DNA from: Lates calcarifer
Lineage: Eukaryota; Chordata; Actinopteri; Centropomidae
Assembly: GCF_001640805.2 (NCBI RefSeq)
Contig: NC_066837.1
Span: forward strand, 22,901,804-22,965,803
Direction of reading: 5' to 3'
Length of the DNA: 64,000 nucleotides
A program made the translations under genes and the position numbers. Position 1 is the stretch's first letter, and each line of letters opens with the position of its first letter. The notes beneath the pieces were generated by a model that saw only the letters and a list, made by a program, of their open reading frames with translations, was not told the DNA's origin and made no database searches. This document shows, in pieces, positions 47,461-60,786 of this stretch.

Positions 47461-49067
47461 ATAAAGAGGTGTGTGCACAGAAAAGATAAGATAGAAGATA
47501 TTTATCTAAATGCCCTTCAAATCTATGTGTTGATTGCAAATTTAGCTTTAATGCAGAAGCTAAGCTGATCCTCTGCAGTGATGTGAGGTCATTTAGTGCA
47601 GAGCCCTCATAGAGTTGTGTAGAACCGAGGAGACAGTAGGGGGAGCCAATTAACCACACATCAGACCTCATATATTCAGTTTCCCTCGCACTCGTACACT
47701 TTGACTTGCCAGCTACTTTGCTTCTCACATAAGCAAGAGGCAGAGACAAGGCAGCCATCATCCAGGTCAGCGGCTCATAACAATGATCAGAAGTTCAAAA
47801 CTTCCATATCAAATCCACAATTTTAAACTCACACATTTTTTCTCCAGTCACATTCTGTTATGCTCAGTCCCTGCCAAGCACAGTGTTTTGACAGCAGTAC
47901 AGCAGGCCCTAGCATGGTGCTGTAATGACCAGTGGCCAAAGATTGTCCAGGCTAAACACTGGTTATGGTCAACCACAAGATGACTGGGTGTCCCTCTGTC
48001 GCACTTTTTTTTTCTCTCTCTTCAGCCCTTTGCATGCTGCTGGTTTGATGCACAGCGTCCACCTCTCCAACAAAAATAAACTGTGGCACCATGCCAGATT
48101 TTGAAGAAAGAATTGCTTAAAAAAGATGGTTTTCAGGATCACTAAAGATCCCGTCTGTGCTCATACTGTGTTGTGATGTGATGGTGACATCGATGTTTGA
48201 CTGAGAGTTTTGTAAATGGGTGAATTGGTCTGAAATTGTGGAATAACTCTACTAAATGTGAGGGGATTTTTATGTGCAGTGTGTAACAGGGACTGCAGTA
48301 GCATAGAGGTCAGAAAAGCAGGTGTGTGATTGGTTCAAATCCAAATGGGCTCAGATTAAAGATAATTACTGAGATACTGAACACTTTTAAAATATTGAAA
48401 TATTTTACTGGCTACTAATAATTATTACACTGTCTTTATTGTATTTATTTCTTTATTGAGTTACTGTTATACTTTCACTAGAATACTAGATTTCATTGGG
48501 TGATATTGTATTTTTGTCTCCACTCCACAGTGTGACAAACAGAAATATGTTGGCTGAATTATTTTAGATTCATAAGCTATTTTCTCTCCACAGTCAGTAA
48601 ACCAGTAACTTAATTTGTTAGGATTAGTGCTGAAATTTAAGATTAATTTGATTAACTTCTCGGTATGAGGATTTGGGTTTTTTCTTTGCTGTAGTGAAAC
48701 TTTTGGATTTTGGACTGTAGGGCAAACACTGCAAGGTACTTGAACATGCACACTTGGGCTCTGGGAAACTGAAACAGGTTTTTATTTTTATTTTTTTGCT
48801 ATTTTGCATTGCACTGGCTGAACAATGAATTGATTTACTGAGAAATAATAATTAGGAGGTTAATCCGTGATCAAAAATAATCAATAGTTGCAGCCCTGGT
48901 AGAGACTATTTTATTTTAATTTGTTAGTAATGTCTTGGATTTCAGTAACATTATGCTATGATACCTGGAACTGAAAGCTGTCTTCTTATTCCACCAGCTA
49001 TGATAAAACAAGTCTCAATGCTGCTGTAAAAGTCACTGTCAAACCCAACAGTTGCATCATGGAAACA
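47461..49067. other. Gene-free AT-rich stretch
   Basis: No gene, RNA gene or nameable repeat recognised. Confidence 0.5.
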
Positions 49068-49345
49068 GGACCCCTCTGCTCCTCTCCTTAATTTCACCTC
49101 TCTACCTTCCCTTCTCCTCCTTACTTTGCCTCTTTCCTGTCTTTTCCATCTCTGATCTCACTCTCTATCTCTGTCTTCTACATCCCCCCTCCTCCCCCAG
49201 CCCGATCCCTCCTTCCTGTACCCTCCTCTCTCCCTTTCTCTCTCTTCTCCTACCATTTATCTGTCTCTCGCTCCCTGCTGTTACTCTCCCCTCTCCTCCC
49301 CCGCCGCCCCCTCCTCTTCTTCCCTGCTCCCCTCTTTCCTCTGTA
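49068..49345. repeat. Long pyrimidine (C/T) tract
   Basis: Nearly 280 bases dominated by CTCC, TCTC and CCCT words. It ends in CTCTGTAG, which resembles a splice acceptor, but nothing coding follows. The 145-codon frame is low-complexity (Ser/Leu/Pro) and is not a gene. Confidence 0.7.
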
Positions 49346-50870
49346 GTCTGCAACCTGTGGAACCAATTAGACCTTGTAAGCCGGGGCCTTTTGCCCCTGT
49401 CGTGTGGTCGGTTTAACCTGCTGCTCCAAAAGGACCTGACCACCACCACCTTGCCTGTCTCAGTGGGTGGGTTTGAGACGATGGGGTAGGGGGGTTAGCT
49501 ATGTGCTTGCAAGCACTCGGGGACCACCAAGCCTCTTTTTAACCCCTGTCCTCAGTTAAAATGCAGAATGTGAGGTTGACTTGTTTTAAAAGAGAAATGA
49601 TGGGAGCTAATGGAAGATTTTTTTGAAATGTCAGTAACTTGAGATACTGTGAAATAAGCTGGAAACGTCTTTATCAAATTCATCTACCTCTAGTTCTCCG
49701 TCTTTATCTTTTCTGGGTTATTATGTTGCAGGGCAGTTAGGATACGGTTCATCCTCTTTAGGGGTAAACAAACTCCTCTTTTAGCACCAGACCGTCTCCT
49801 TTCACCCTCTTTTCACCCTCACCCCAACTGCCAGGAATGCTTTTAACAATTCACTGTCGGGACGCAGGGCAACATGGGACGCTGGGAGATTGTCGCATTC
49901 CAAAGGGGAGCGTTTTTTAGTTGCTCTTCACGTGTCAATCAGCGACACTATCTCCTTGTCACCCCTTTAAAACTCCCCCCTCTGCTCTAAGACACACAAA
50001 CACCAACTCTGTGAGCCTGCAGCCCACTTTGCTGTGTCTCAGTTTAAGGACAGAGTCGTCGATGTGTTAAGAACCTAAGAATGCAGGCCTTATGGCGGGT
50101 GTAGGACACACAAACATAGTTTTCTCAGACTTCACACAAAGGACTCTTCCATCTCCAACATCTGCGATGTGGGTCACTGAGGAGCACCTCTCCTCTGGTG
50201 ACATACGGAGAGTAGCAGGTCTCTTTTAACAAGGAGGCTCTGAAGAAAAAAAACTGAAACTATAGGTTTCCAGCCTCGTAACTCATCTCAGCTTGTTAGT
50301 TTTTTCCACATAGGATGATTTCATGCAGGTTTGGGTCCAGACTCTTAACTTTCTGGCACTTTTGTCCATAGAAAAGATATGAAAAACTGCAAAATCAATC
50401 AAAATGTGCAGCTGATATTTATTTTTTGTCGCTTGATCTGAAATGATGAGTAGAAATTGGGTCACAATGGGCACACACACACACACACACACATGCACAC
50501 ACACACACACACACACAGTCACATAATACAGAAGAACTTTCAACAGCTCGCCCTCTAACACACATACATCCTCCCCCGTACAGTTGGGATAACAGTCCTG
50601 GTGAAATTCCTTGGCACTTTATCAGTGCGTTGAAAGCACCTGACTGGTATGTGACAGTGGCAGTTAGTGACAGTTCTCCTTTAAAGTGGGGGTTTGGGTG
50701 GTGGTGGTGGTGGAGCGGGGGGTAAAGGGTTGATCCATTTGATACGAGTCCTGCTGAATACTTGACAGGAGCTGTCAGTGAGCCGAGGGGTGGGTGGCGC
50801 TTATCGATCAAACACCCCTCCTATCTGCCACGCTGACCTTCATGTCCTGAGGATCGGGGGGCGTGGATGG
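49346..50870. other. Gene-free; low-repeat segments and a double CA microsatellite
   Basis: (CA)n at 50,471-50,518, interrupted once, and (GGT)n at 50,696-50,713. About 49,346-49,960 and 50,600-50,690 are non-repetitive and may be regulatory. Confidence 0.4.
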
Positions 50871-50949
50871 GGAGATTGTTGGTGCAGGCATGTGCACATG
50901 GAGACATGTTAAATAAAATTTGGCCTGAGTATTTACTACTTTTCTGTCT

Positions 50950-51490
50950 GAAAGCAATGATGAAATGATTTCTAACACAGATGAGCAAGACTAAGATTCC
51001 ACAGCCATGTTAGCTGCTCTGTGAGCTCACAGTGCTAACACTAACATGCTAATGTTTAATGTGTGATGTTTACTATGTGGCCTGCGATTGACTGCGATAT
51101 GTCCAGTGTCAGCTGGATAGACTCCAGCCCCTGTGACCCTAAGATAAGCACATAGATAATCAATGAATGCATTTTACTATGTTCACATCTTGGTTTAGTA
51201 TATTACGATGCTAGCTTTTGCTAATCGCAGATAAGGCTGATGGAACATCATTAGTTTCCACACATTTAGTTATAAACAAATTACTTGGACAAATTAAAAA
51301 TATGACTGAAAGACTCACAAATAGTTTTGCAATTCACCTGATGGTACATAAATATCTATACAAATTTCATGCAACCATCCAGCAGTTGCTAATACATTTC
51401 ACTCAAGCCACATGTCAACCCATGGTAGCTCTAGAGGAAAAAGGATAACCAAAGTCATTAAGTGTCATCCTCTATCAGTCTCTCATCCAT
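50950..51490 (+). repeat. Old dispersed teleost repeat interrupted by a younger insertion
   Basis: Words in order (CTAACATGCTAATGTTTA, ATGTTCACATCTTGG, GGCTGATGGAACATCATTAG, TACAAATTTCATGCAACC, CATTTCACTCAAGCCACA, GCTCTAGAGGAAAA, CCAAAGTCATTAAG) match a very abundant fish interspersed repeat. A separate insertion splits it at 51,078-51,172. Confidence 0.6.
51078..51172 (+). mobile_element. Short retroposon-like insertion with a 9-bp target duplication
   Basis: About 95 bases, from TGGCCTGCGATTGAC through CAGCTGGATAGACTCCAGCC and CTGTGACCCTAAGATAAGC to AATGAATGCAT, the familiar 3' tail of fish non-LTR elements. It is flanked by identical TTTACTATG at 51,069-51,077 and 51,173-51,181. Confidence 0.7.
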
Positions 51491-53170
51491 CAGTACTTGA
51501 TGAGATAAAATACTGGACCAACCAACCAATGGTCTGACATTGCAACCCTATAATGCCAAATAATGTCATTTACTGGTACTGATGCTTCTGCTCACTCAGT
51601 GTAATGCTATATAAGCATTTAGAGCAAACAATAAAATCTCTAAGGTGAGGCACAATTGTGTTTTCTCTGACAGCTTTCTATAATTTGTTAATACAGTCTA
51701 TGTGACAATGACCACGTCAGCTCAAGAGCCAGAAAACCACAGCACAAAGCCTAAAAGCTGTGATGCCATTGAGAAGTAAAATCTGGAACTGTTCAGCAGA
51801 TGAAGGACTGACTTTGTGAGTCCTCAGAGTATTTATTTCTTTTTATACCCCGACGAGCTTTAGTCTGTATTATTGGTAGTTATGAAGCAGAAAATGGTAT
51901 TCCCAGAAAAATCACCCTGGGTGCTGTCACACCGCAGGAAATCTTACAAGTCATTTAATCTAGTTAGGACTCTTAAAATATTATTTTTCTCAAAAAGAAG
52001 ATTGAAAAAATCTGCCAGTGGGGAGAAGTAATTTAACATATTTCCGCAGCAAATGCAGATAGAAAATACTTCAAATTTCTCGACAGGTTTTCTTAAATAA
52101 ATCCATTTCTTTGATACCACTGAAGCAATGTGCCTTGACTTATACTTAAATATTGCTTCTTATTTCAATTCAGTTTCAGAGACAGTGATACTAAACTGGG
52201 AATAAGTGGAATTACCTGACTCTCAGTTTCACATGTTATTGAGAAAAATAGGATTACCTTGTTAACTACACTTTTTTCATTGCAGACACCTTCACCATCA
52301 CCATGCATAGTTCATACTTTTATGGAGCAGGTCCAATTTTACATCTCCATGACATCTGTCCTAGACTGTCTAGACCATAGTAATAATACATATAAATTCC
52401 TAAAGTGAGTGGCATTCCCATTTGATGTAAAGTGATCTGCTGTGTGCTTGCCAGTACTGAGTGAACAAGATCACTGACACTATTCCTGCTTATACAATTT
52501 ATTTGAAGGAGTCACTAAGTTTTAATGTTCTAAATCCTTGTGCTTTTGTACATGATACTGCAGCTGTAAAAATGGAGTGCAAAGTACCAATGCTGTTTAA
52601 GCAAAAGCCTCAGCGAAGCTCCTTGTCCCTGTGTTTTATTCACTGAAACATCTCCTCACCAGAAAACAAATTAGAGCGTCTTTTCATCATTTGTTATCTC
52701 AAAATGGGCTGTTTTCCTAATGTCCACACCTCCAGCTAAGTCACACTGCAGCTGCAGTCAAGACCTGTCTAAACTATTATGGTCCAGATGTACTGAGGAG
52801 TACGTATTACAGATGTTAAATGGCGTGTTCATAGAAGTGTTATGAATGTGTCAAATATCTAGTAAATGTAAGCCTTTACCACATCTTTTAAATTAAAAAG
52901 AACTTGAAATAATGTAAAATCTGGTTTCTCAACTATGTGTCAGGACTTTAAACGGGTTATTGGACTCTATCCCGACATATTTATAGAGCCCAAACCTGTC
53001 CAGCAATTCAACACAGTAATGAGAGCAACATTGCAACCAGGCTGGCTAGCAGGGCAGTTGGCTAACCACTGCAACTGTTAACTTTAGCAGAAGCAAAGTC
53101 TAGTGATCAGAGATTTAAAAATGAGTGAGTAGGCTGATCTGTGTGTGTGTGCGCGCCCTGGGGTACCTGT
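51491..53170. other. Gene-free AT-rich stretch
   Basis: Nothing coding or repeat-like recognised; a short GT/GC run lies at 53,140-53,155. Confidence 0.5.
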
Positions 53171-53172
53171 CT

Positions 53173-53280
53173 GTACATAAAATTTGAAGCATTTGCAGTT
53201 AGCTTAGCTTAGCATAAAGGAGACAGAGCTACTATGGCTCTGTCAAAGTAACACAATTCACCAACCAGTTGAACTTGATT
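53173..53280 (+). mobile_element. Truncated copy of the inverted-repeat element family
   Basis: TTAGCTTAGCTTAGCATAAA followed by GGCTCTGTC and AAGTAACA matches the interior of the element at 61,568-62,031. No terminal arm remains. Confidence 0.5.
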
Positions 53281-53621
53281 TGAACAAACATGGATCAGTT
53301 GGAAGAGGGGGTTAATTGGTCAAGTCTGTAAATATATAAATTTGGAAGTACTAGCTGCAACTTCACCATGTTATGCTCAGTTTCAGTCACCATTGTTGTA
53401 CACAAAGTACATGAGGAAACTCATCACCTGCCATCGCCAGCTAGTGTTTTGGTGCTGTAATAGCAGTGATGCAGACATACTAACACTAGTGTGCTCACAG
53501 TGTATGTGCTCATAATGCTGCAGAACGTTTGTGTAGGCTACGGCACAGGCTCTGTGTCAATCCTACGCAGTCATACAAACTGGCATTTAGAGGTTCTGGT
53601 AGGCATAATGTTACCTCTGGG

Positions 53622-53785
53622 CAGAGCCAGGCTGTTTCCCCCTGTTTCCTGTCCTCATGCTTTATGTTAATCTAACTCGCTGCTGGTTCCAGCTTCATAT
53701 TTACCTCCCAAGAATGAGAGTGAAACTGATCTTCTCACCTGACTCTTGGCAAGAGAAGCACATGACCGTATTTCCTCCTTTAACA
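53622..53785 (-). mobile_element. Truncated reverse copy of the inverted-repeat element family
   Basis: GAGCCAGGCTGTTTCCCCCT, CAGCTTCATATTTACC, ATGAGAGTGAAACTGATCTT and CTGACTCTTGGCAAGA, in that order, are the reverse-complement layout of the same element, including one terminal arm. Confidence 0.55.
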
Positions 53786-55099
53786 TCTAAATTTCTTTTG
53801 TATAAGCACTTTACACTTTTATGCTGTGACACTGTTACTCACCTGTTTCTTGTTCTCATTTGTTGCACCCACTGGTGAAAAGCAAACTATTCTGCAGGCA
53901 GCAAGCATCAGTCCAACCTAAGACAGTGATTAATTTTTTTAGCTTGGCTGGACAGGAAGTGTGTGCACACTCATCAGCTGGCGTGTGACAGGATGAGACA
54001 TTTTATCGATCACAAGTGGATCCCAGAGGTGGAATACATACAAAATCAACAAAAAGTGATATTTTAAAGGAATATTTCAAGAGTATCGTCATTGTTTGCA
54101 TTAATCCTTAATGTCTTCTTGAATGTGAACTTTTGAAGTGTTTTGCAGGAGACAAAGGGTTAAGCCCTCAGTTGGTTGGAGGAGATAGGGGCTGAGAGCA
54201 GCCCATGAATCCTGCAGTCTCTGCAGGCACAGCATGGTAAAATAATTAAGCTTGCCTTTGAAGGGGACTAAACAAACACAACAGCACTCAGCACCATCCC
54301 CATCCACTCTCTTTACTTTTTCTTGCTTTAAAGTGGACTTTCCTTCTCTGCTTTCTCACTCTGTTGTCTGTCGCACTCAGCCCCTTGTGTTCACCAGCCA
54401 GCTTCCCCCACCCATATTTCTCATCCCTTCATCTTCCTTTTTTGTTTCACATTTTCAGGTCTCTGTTCTCTGTGCAGATTCTCCTGGGGAGGAAGGGTGG
54501 GGAGTAGGAAGCAGAGAGGGAGAGAGAGGGGGACCAGGTGATTCACAGGTCAGTTTTTTTACATTTTCTAGTTGGCTTTAAACTGAGGGGGGAAACTGTG
54601 CTGCTGGAATACTTAACTGCTAATCCATAAGTGTTATGATACTATTAAAGTCCCCTCTGTTAAGTGGCCTTTAAAACACTTGACAGTAAAGGAATGGAAA
54701 ATGTGTGATTTGATTCTTCATGGTATTTTAAGTTATGTTGATGTTGTTTTAATATGACAGAACGAGAAATTATCTGTCGTCACAGAGCGTTTTTTTTTTT
54801 TACTTTATATTTTTTATATGAATGACATGAAAAAGCTGAATTTTCATGTCTATTATATATAATTCTGTCATGTATTTAAGGAGAAGAAGAATGATGATGA
54901 AAATACATTGAAGATATGGTGTGCTGTCTCATTTAGGATACTATGAATAAAACAGAGCTGTTAACAGTAGCAATATGCCTTCTAAATAGTACACAGTTTA
55001 ATAAATGTGTACCTCACATGGGATATACAAGCTAACAGAAATTAATTTAAAAGAATATTTTGGTTTTTAACAGTTAACTACTACTCTCTTACTGAGTTA
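53786..55099. other. Gene-free stretch
   Basis: A GA-rich run at 54,513-54,533 and poly-T at 54,790-54,802. The 109-codon frame at 54,252-54,581 is low-complexity. No gene. Confidence 0.5.
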
Positions 55100-55310
55100 T
55101 TCCTTTAAAATTTCATGTTTGTACGGAAAAAATGAAGCTCCCACCAGCAGCTTGTAGCTTAGCATAAGACTAGAAAAAAAAAAACTAGCCCGGCTCTGTC
55201 CAAAAGTTAAAAAGAAATTTGCCCATCAGCATCTCTAAAGCTAAATTAATTACTACATTATATCTTGCTCATTTAATCTCTATAAAAACTGAAACACTTA
55301 AAAAGTGTCC
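55100..55310 (+). mobile_element. Degraded copy of the inverted-repeat element family
   Basis: AGCAGCTTGTAGCTTAGCAT, AAACTAGCCCGGCTCTGTCC, AGCATCTCTAAAGCTAAAT and ATATCTTGCTCATTTAATC follow the interior of the family in order. Confidence 0.55.
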
Positions 55311-57120
55311 ACTGGTTGGATTTTGTAAAAACTAAACAAAAAGGAGCACTTTAAATTGACTTGACATGCTAACTAGCCATTTCCCCATTTCCAGTGTTTC
55401 TGCTAACCTAAGTTAGGCATTCAACACGTTACTGTTAACAGAACAACATATTGTGCATGTAGAGAAAATACACATGGCTCACACAATATTAACTGGGATA
55501 AATGTCCATCAGTGATGCAACTGCAAAAACCACACATGGCACTTGTTAGCTGGGAGGTTCAGCACACCCAGGAAAGTCAATTACACTAAATTCAATCTGT
55601 GAACTTGATCACTCATATCCCCACCACACACACATACACACCAGTTAAAAATACACATCCTACAACTTTAGATTGTCATAACTGCACACTTATGGCAATC
55701 TAAAGCAATCATGAATCCAAAGTCACCACACTGATACATCCCAGCAAGCATAACGCTGTCCAACACAAACAAATCAAATAATACAGGCAGTGCACAGTAT
55801 GGCAGGTAGAGGGGCAACAATAGGATTAAAAAGCCTAAAACTGAGCAGTTATAAACCAGAGAAGAATTTGAGCAGCACCCATGGGGATGGTACGGATTCT
55901 CAACAATTGCTCATTTTTTTATTATATCCCACCTCTTGGAGGAGTGTGAGGAATTTTAAAACCAGGGCGGTGATCTCACCACAGAGTGGACTGATGCTGA
56001 TGATGCATGAGGGACATTACGTTCAGCTCCAAAACTCCAGCTCTTCTTTCGTATTTTTCAGAAGCTGAGGCTGAAATACATAAATGCTAGAAAATTGTCC
56101 ATTTGTCTTTGATTCATGTTGCCTTTAATGTGCATGATGGAGCCCAAAACCAGGGCTAGTATTGTGTCATTGTTGCCACACCAACATGATTGTTTGCGAT
56201 TTACATAACAGGGTGTCCAGGGTGCACCCTGGAGAAAGTCAAGTCCCTAGCTGTTGACTAAGAAGATAAAGAGTCAGATATTTCCCTCATTTCCTTTGGG
56301 AGACCAAAGCAGAGTTAAAAGGAGAATGAGCCAGATCACCCAATAGGATGGTAAGGATGTTCTGCGTCTGCTGGATAGCCAGTTGCTTGCTGACATGAAA
56401 CTCAAAAAAACAACTCGATTAGCTAAAGATTTTACTTGGAGCATTTTGGCTCCTAGCGGTTACAAATTAATGAAAAAATAAATGTTTGTTTAAACCAATT
56501 AGTGACATGAATTTTAATAATATAATCCAGAAAACTAAAATGGCTTTATGTGGTCAATATTTAGGATGTAAAACTATAGCATGACATTAAACTAATCATC
56601 CACCTAGCTTAAAAAGTGAAACTTGGTAATACTTCATTGAGATATTTATTTCTCTGGCTTTTTGTGGTGTTGTTTTTGGAGTCTGTCATATTTTTCAAGC
56701 TATGAATCCTGTTTATTTATATTTGCAATTCCAGCAAACCAAGAACATAAAACTTTGAAATAAGCTCCAATGACAGCAAATTTGGCAGAATTTTGTGTTT
56801 TTAAAATGGTAGATGTTATGGTTATATTTGAGGGCAAACAACTTGCAAAAATCAGGTGAAATTTTGTGATAACAGTTAAGCTCAGAGGTTAAACTTTATA
56901 GATTCTAGATGTTAATACACAGAACTGATGGAGAATGGTGTTGATTGATATTTTGAACTCTGTCACTGTCAATCTGAACCTTTTATGATTACAGAAACAA
57001 AAAACCCAAAACAAAAATAATATAAAAAAAATAGAATAGAATATGCAAAAAACACACCTATGCTCTTTCTCTTTTTTGTCATGTTATTATGAGACTATGA
57101 AGGTTTAATTTCCTGAATTA
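55311..57120. other. Gene-free AT-rich stretch with a repeat fragment
   Basis: About 56,255-56,330 is a fragment of dispersed family B. An A-rich run lies at 57,000-57,045. Otherwise nothing recognised. Confidence 0.45.
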
Positions 57121-58700
57121 AATTTCTTACAGCAGGGCTTGGCTCTGCTCCTGGCCCTCTTTCAGTTCATCGCTGACCTTCACTGACGCCCAGGATTTCT
57201 TCCTGCATCTCAGTTCGTTTTCAGGAAATTTGACGACTTAGTGGTGAAAGAGAGCACCTGTGACAAAAGGAGATGAGAATCTAAACCTTGGTTGTTTCAG
57301 GTTTGAGAGAAATAAGTAACTGTGAGAAAACTTTAAGGGAATAAGAAGACCAAACATAGAGCAGTGAGGAATATCAAAATGGTATCATTTAAAAATGGGA
57401 AAACTCTCTTAAATAGTGAGCAAGTAGCAAAGGGATAAAGAAAAAGAGAGGAGGATAAAGTTAGAGAGAAAGAGGGAAGGAGAGAAAGAGCAAGAGAGAG
57501 GCACGGGGAGGTACGATTCCCAGGGGACCATTGAATTTCCTTTCTTTCTTCTCTGTGTTTTTCATGGTCCTCTCACTCCCAGGTCCACACAGCTGTTTCA
57601 GGGCCGGGGGCTTCTTTCTCCAGAGCCCAGATGAAAGAGCCGCCCTAAGCAGCCCTGCAGGTAGGTCTGTTAAAGCCATTGCTCTGGCTGTCCGCTGCCC
57701 AGCGCATGAAATAAAAAAGGCAGAAAGAGAAAGAGAGAGGGAGAGCAAGAGGAGGGAGTCTGGAGGAGGGTGAGGAGGGAAAAGAGGATGATATGAAAAC
57801 AGGGGTAAAGAGAAACATATAGAAGAGGGAGAGAGGGAACAGAGGACACAGATGACAGACAGAGAAGAAAAGATGGAGATGGAGAGATGGATAAGCAAGG
57901 GGGGGAAACCAGAGAAGGAAGGGAGGATACCTGCCCTCAGCCACCCCAGACCTCCCCCTTACCACCCCCTGATACCAGGAATGATGTCTGCTTTTATTGA
58001 CTTTGTTAAACCGTTTTCAATGCTACTTCCTATGTGTTTACAAGACAGTAAATCACGCTCCATTCGGGGTGGGGGGTTATGGGGTGAAATACGGGGGAAA
58101 CATCCAAGTCACTGGGAATGAAGACCGCTTCCACTGAGCCAACGACAACTTTGCAGCTTTCTACCTCACTGCCAGCACTTCACGCCACACACACGCACCT
58201 TTCCTCACAGGGAATTGATGGGGATGCCACTGTGGGGCCCTTTGTCTTTATTGCTTTCATTTTCATCTGTACTGACATGGGCAAATGAGTAGTTTAAGAC
58301 TTGCTGTATGTAAAAATTGTTGTTCAGATACTTAAAAAACAAGTCGACCAAAAGAAATAGCAAAGCAGAACTGCTATACTCAACTTTAACAGTTGTTAAA
58401 AGCTTCAGCAGAAAGCTTTATTTAATATCACTCGGAACACCACTCAAAGTCGTTATGCAAACACATTTGGGTTATGGCAAAATTGGGTCCCCTTAATCAC
58501 TTCTACACACCGGGGTCATTCCCAGACAGTCGTTTCATCCAGTTAAAAAGTAATTCAAGCTCTCCGCTCTGCTCAAACACGAGTAAGTACTTCAAACGTC
58601 ATTCGGTGGCGAGAACCTTGACTTGATTTTCCAAATTTTCTCACTGTAACAATTTTCTCAGGCGCTGGCGCTGTGACACCACTGCATATACACTTACACA
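57121..58700. promoter_or_regulatory. Gene-free; GA-rich tracts and low-repeat blocks
   Basis: Purine-rich tracts at 57,430-57,505 and 57,720-57,900. Low-repeat blocks at 57,530-57,715, 57,980-58,140 and 58,430-58,690 (with TTATGCAAAC and CCCTTAATCACTTC) look enhancer-like. The Ser/Leu/Phe-rich minus-strand frames come from the purine tracts. Confidence 0.3.
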
Positions 58701-59784
58701 TACACTCACCAAATCATCACCCTGTGACTGAGCTGCTCAGTGAGAGAAAGGTAGATAGACAAAAATGATATATTAATGACAGCATAGAAATATGTCAAGT
58801 CATCAGTCTAATTGTCTAAGATGAACAAAAAATAAACAAAATAGAAAATTCAGTCAGAAAGAATCAAGAAAATAGTACTCTAAGTGAGAAACAGTATCTG
58901 TCAGTCACTGAAAAAAAAAAAAAAAAATAAAAAATGTAAAATATAAAATATTGAAGTTAATTGTGCAAGATACACAAAATATTAAAATTCACTGAGTCAA
59001 GAACATGTCTACATAACTCTTATGATTCGAAAAAATGTCTCCACATTCAGAGAAAAAAACTATACAACGTAGAAATGTCGTAACTGATGGCTTTATAAAT
59101 TATTGTTTTATAGATCAATTATAATCCATCAAAGGATAACTCCAGTATTTTTGAAGCTGGGCATCACTTTTCTCATGTTTTTGGGTGTAAATGACTGATG
59201 AAGAAAAAAAAATCTTTGGAATCGGTGAAGTACTGAGTGAAAACGATGTACATGGCCACTGTGAACAGCTGATGCAATGTAAACCAATAGGCAGTTCCAG
59301 ATACATCTATTATAGTGCTTGTTTTTGCTTCTGATACTCCTTTTCCACCAACACAGAATGGGTTCCATTCTGTTTTGCACACCTATTTTGAAAAAATTTC
59401 GACCAAAAATAAATTGGTTTGGAATAGCAGGTTTTCAAGTGTGAACTGTGACAACATCAGGATGGAGAAGGCAGAACTGCAGGAAAAAAAAGATTGTGTA
59501 GTGGTGTGCTGGCAAGTATCTGTAACAGCAGTACAATCACTCACAGGTAATCAATGTGATGTGCCACCTTGCCTTTTAGCCAGACACATCATGACATATT
59601 CCTACCAGACTGACAAAAACAGTAATTGCAAGTTGCTGGAATCCCACTGCCTAAATCAGTTAGTTAGTTTGTATTATTGTGTGGTACTTTTACTTATGTA
59701 AAGGATCTGAATACTTCCTCCACCACTGAAAGCCACGCGATAATGCAAACAAACTGATTTGTTGCAACAAAATTGAGCGCTACT
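58701..59784. other. Gene-free; poly-A run and repeat fragments
   Basis: Poly-A at 58,911-58,934. About 59,120-59,290 (TAACTCCAGTATTTTTGAAG and TCTTTGGAATCGGTG) and 59,680-59,729 (GTAAAGGATCTGAATACTTC, CTCCACCACTG) look like pieces of dispersed fish repeats. No gene. Confidence 0.4.
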
Positions 59785-59906
59785 AAGAGGGTGCACTCTA
59801 ACCTCTTGTTTTTAAATGACACTATTGGCAAGCGGCCATCACCACCCCCTGCTCCAGGCAAGAGACCACATTTGGCAGCAGAGAAAACTTAGCTATAGCC
59901 CCTTTA
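59785..59906 (-). mobile_element. Truncated reverse copy of the second inverted-repeat family
   Basis: Read on the minus strand it runs AAAGGGGCTATAGCTAAGTT, GGGGGTGGTGATGGCCGCTT, ACAAGAGGTTAGAG, which parallels the first half of the element at 62,030-62,380. Confidence 0.6.
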
Positions 59907-60742
59907 ACTATTATTCCAGCATTGGATTGCTGAATCTAGAAGTAGCAAGGTACATACTGTACATGTTGCACAGAGGGTGATGGTTCAATGGGAGCCCAAC
60001 AGCAAATTTTTGCCCCTGTGACCCCCTAACAGGATACCCCAGCCATGTTAGTAATTTGTTAACGACTTGTAATAATTGTGCACTTATACATTTTATACAA
60101 GTTATTGGTCAAGAGTTTCCAATTATCTAATAAGCCCACAGCAAACACAAGTAGATCATCTACAGGTTTCCAATGGTATTATGTCTTCAATGAGGGGCTT
60201 TCTACAAAAAGCCAAGTCTTTAACTGTAAATTTTAATTAGTTGTTAACAAGTGGATTTTGGTGTAGATCACACACAGCCATTTTCCATAAGATCAGGGGT
60301 AAAATGATTCCATAAAAAGGGTGATTTATTAAGGGTGGTGTCCATTTTCCTATCAATTGTCATTGTCATTTAAATTCTTTACTGACATCGTTGATGAGAA
60401 TTTAAATGATTTAATTCCATTAATACAATGTAAGCCATTAATCCTCCCATGTCATCCTGCAAATGCACCAGGAACAAATTGTAACTTCCAGTGATGTTAG
60501 CTGTGAGCCAGCACACTCTCGAGCCAGCTCAAGGTAAGTTACTGGTGTGGTGATGTGGTTACAGGCACATTATGTGGTTGACGTTGTTGCAACAAAGCAG
60601 CAGTGCATAATTACAACAGGTGGTTGAAGAGTTTTTCTTCTAAAAAACCACTGAGGTTTGGGGCGGTGAATGACACTGCAACCAGATGACACCGAAAATC
60701 ACAACATCCCACATTTTCTTTCTACCCAAACACACACTCATA

Positions 60743-60786
<44 letters not shown>

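Noticed and set aside
49052..49489. 145-codon plus-strand open frame
   Set aside because: Translation of the C/T tract; not a protein.
57461..57898. 145-codon minus-strand open frame
   Set aside because: Leu/Ser/Phe-rich product of GA-rich repeats, resembling a signal peptide only by composition.
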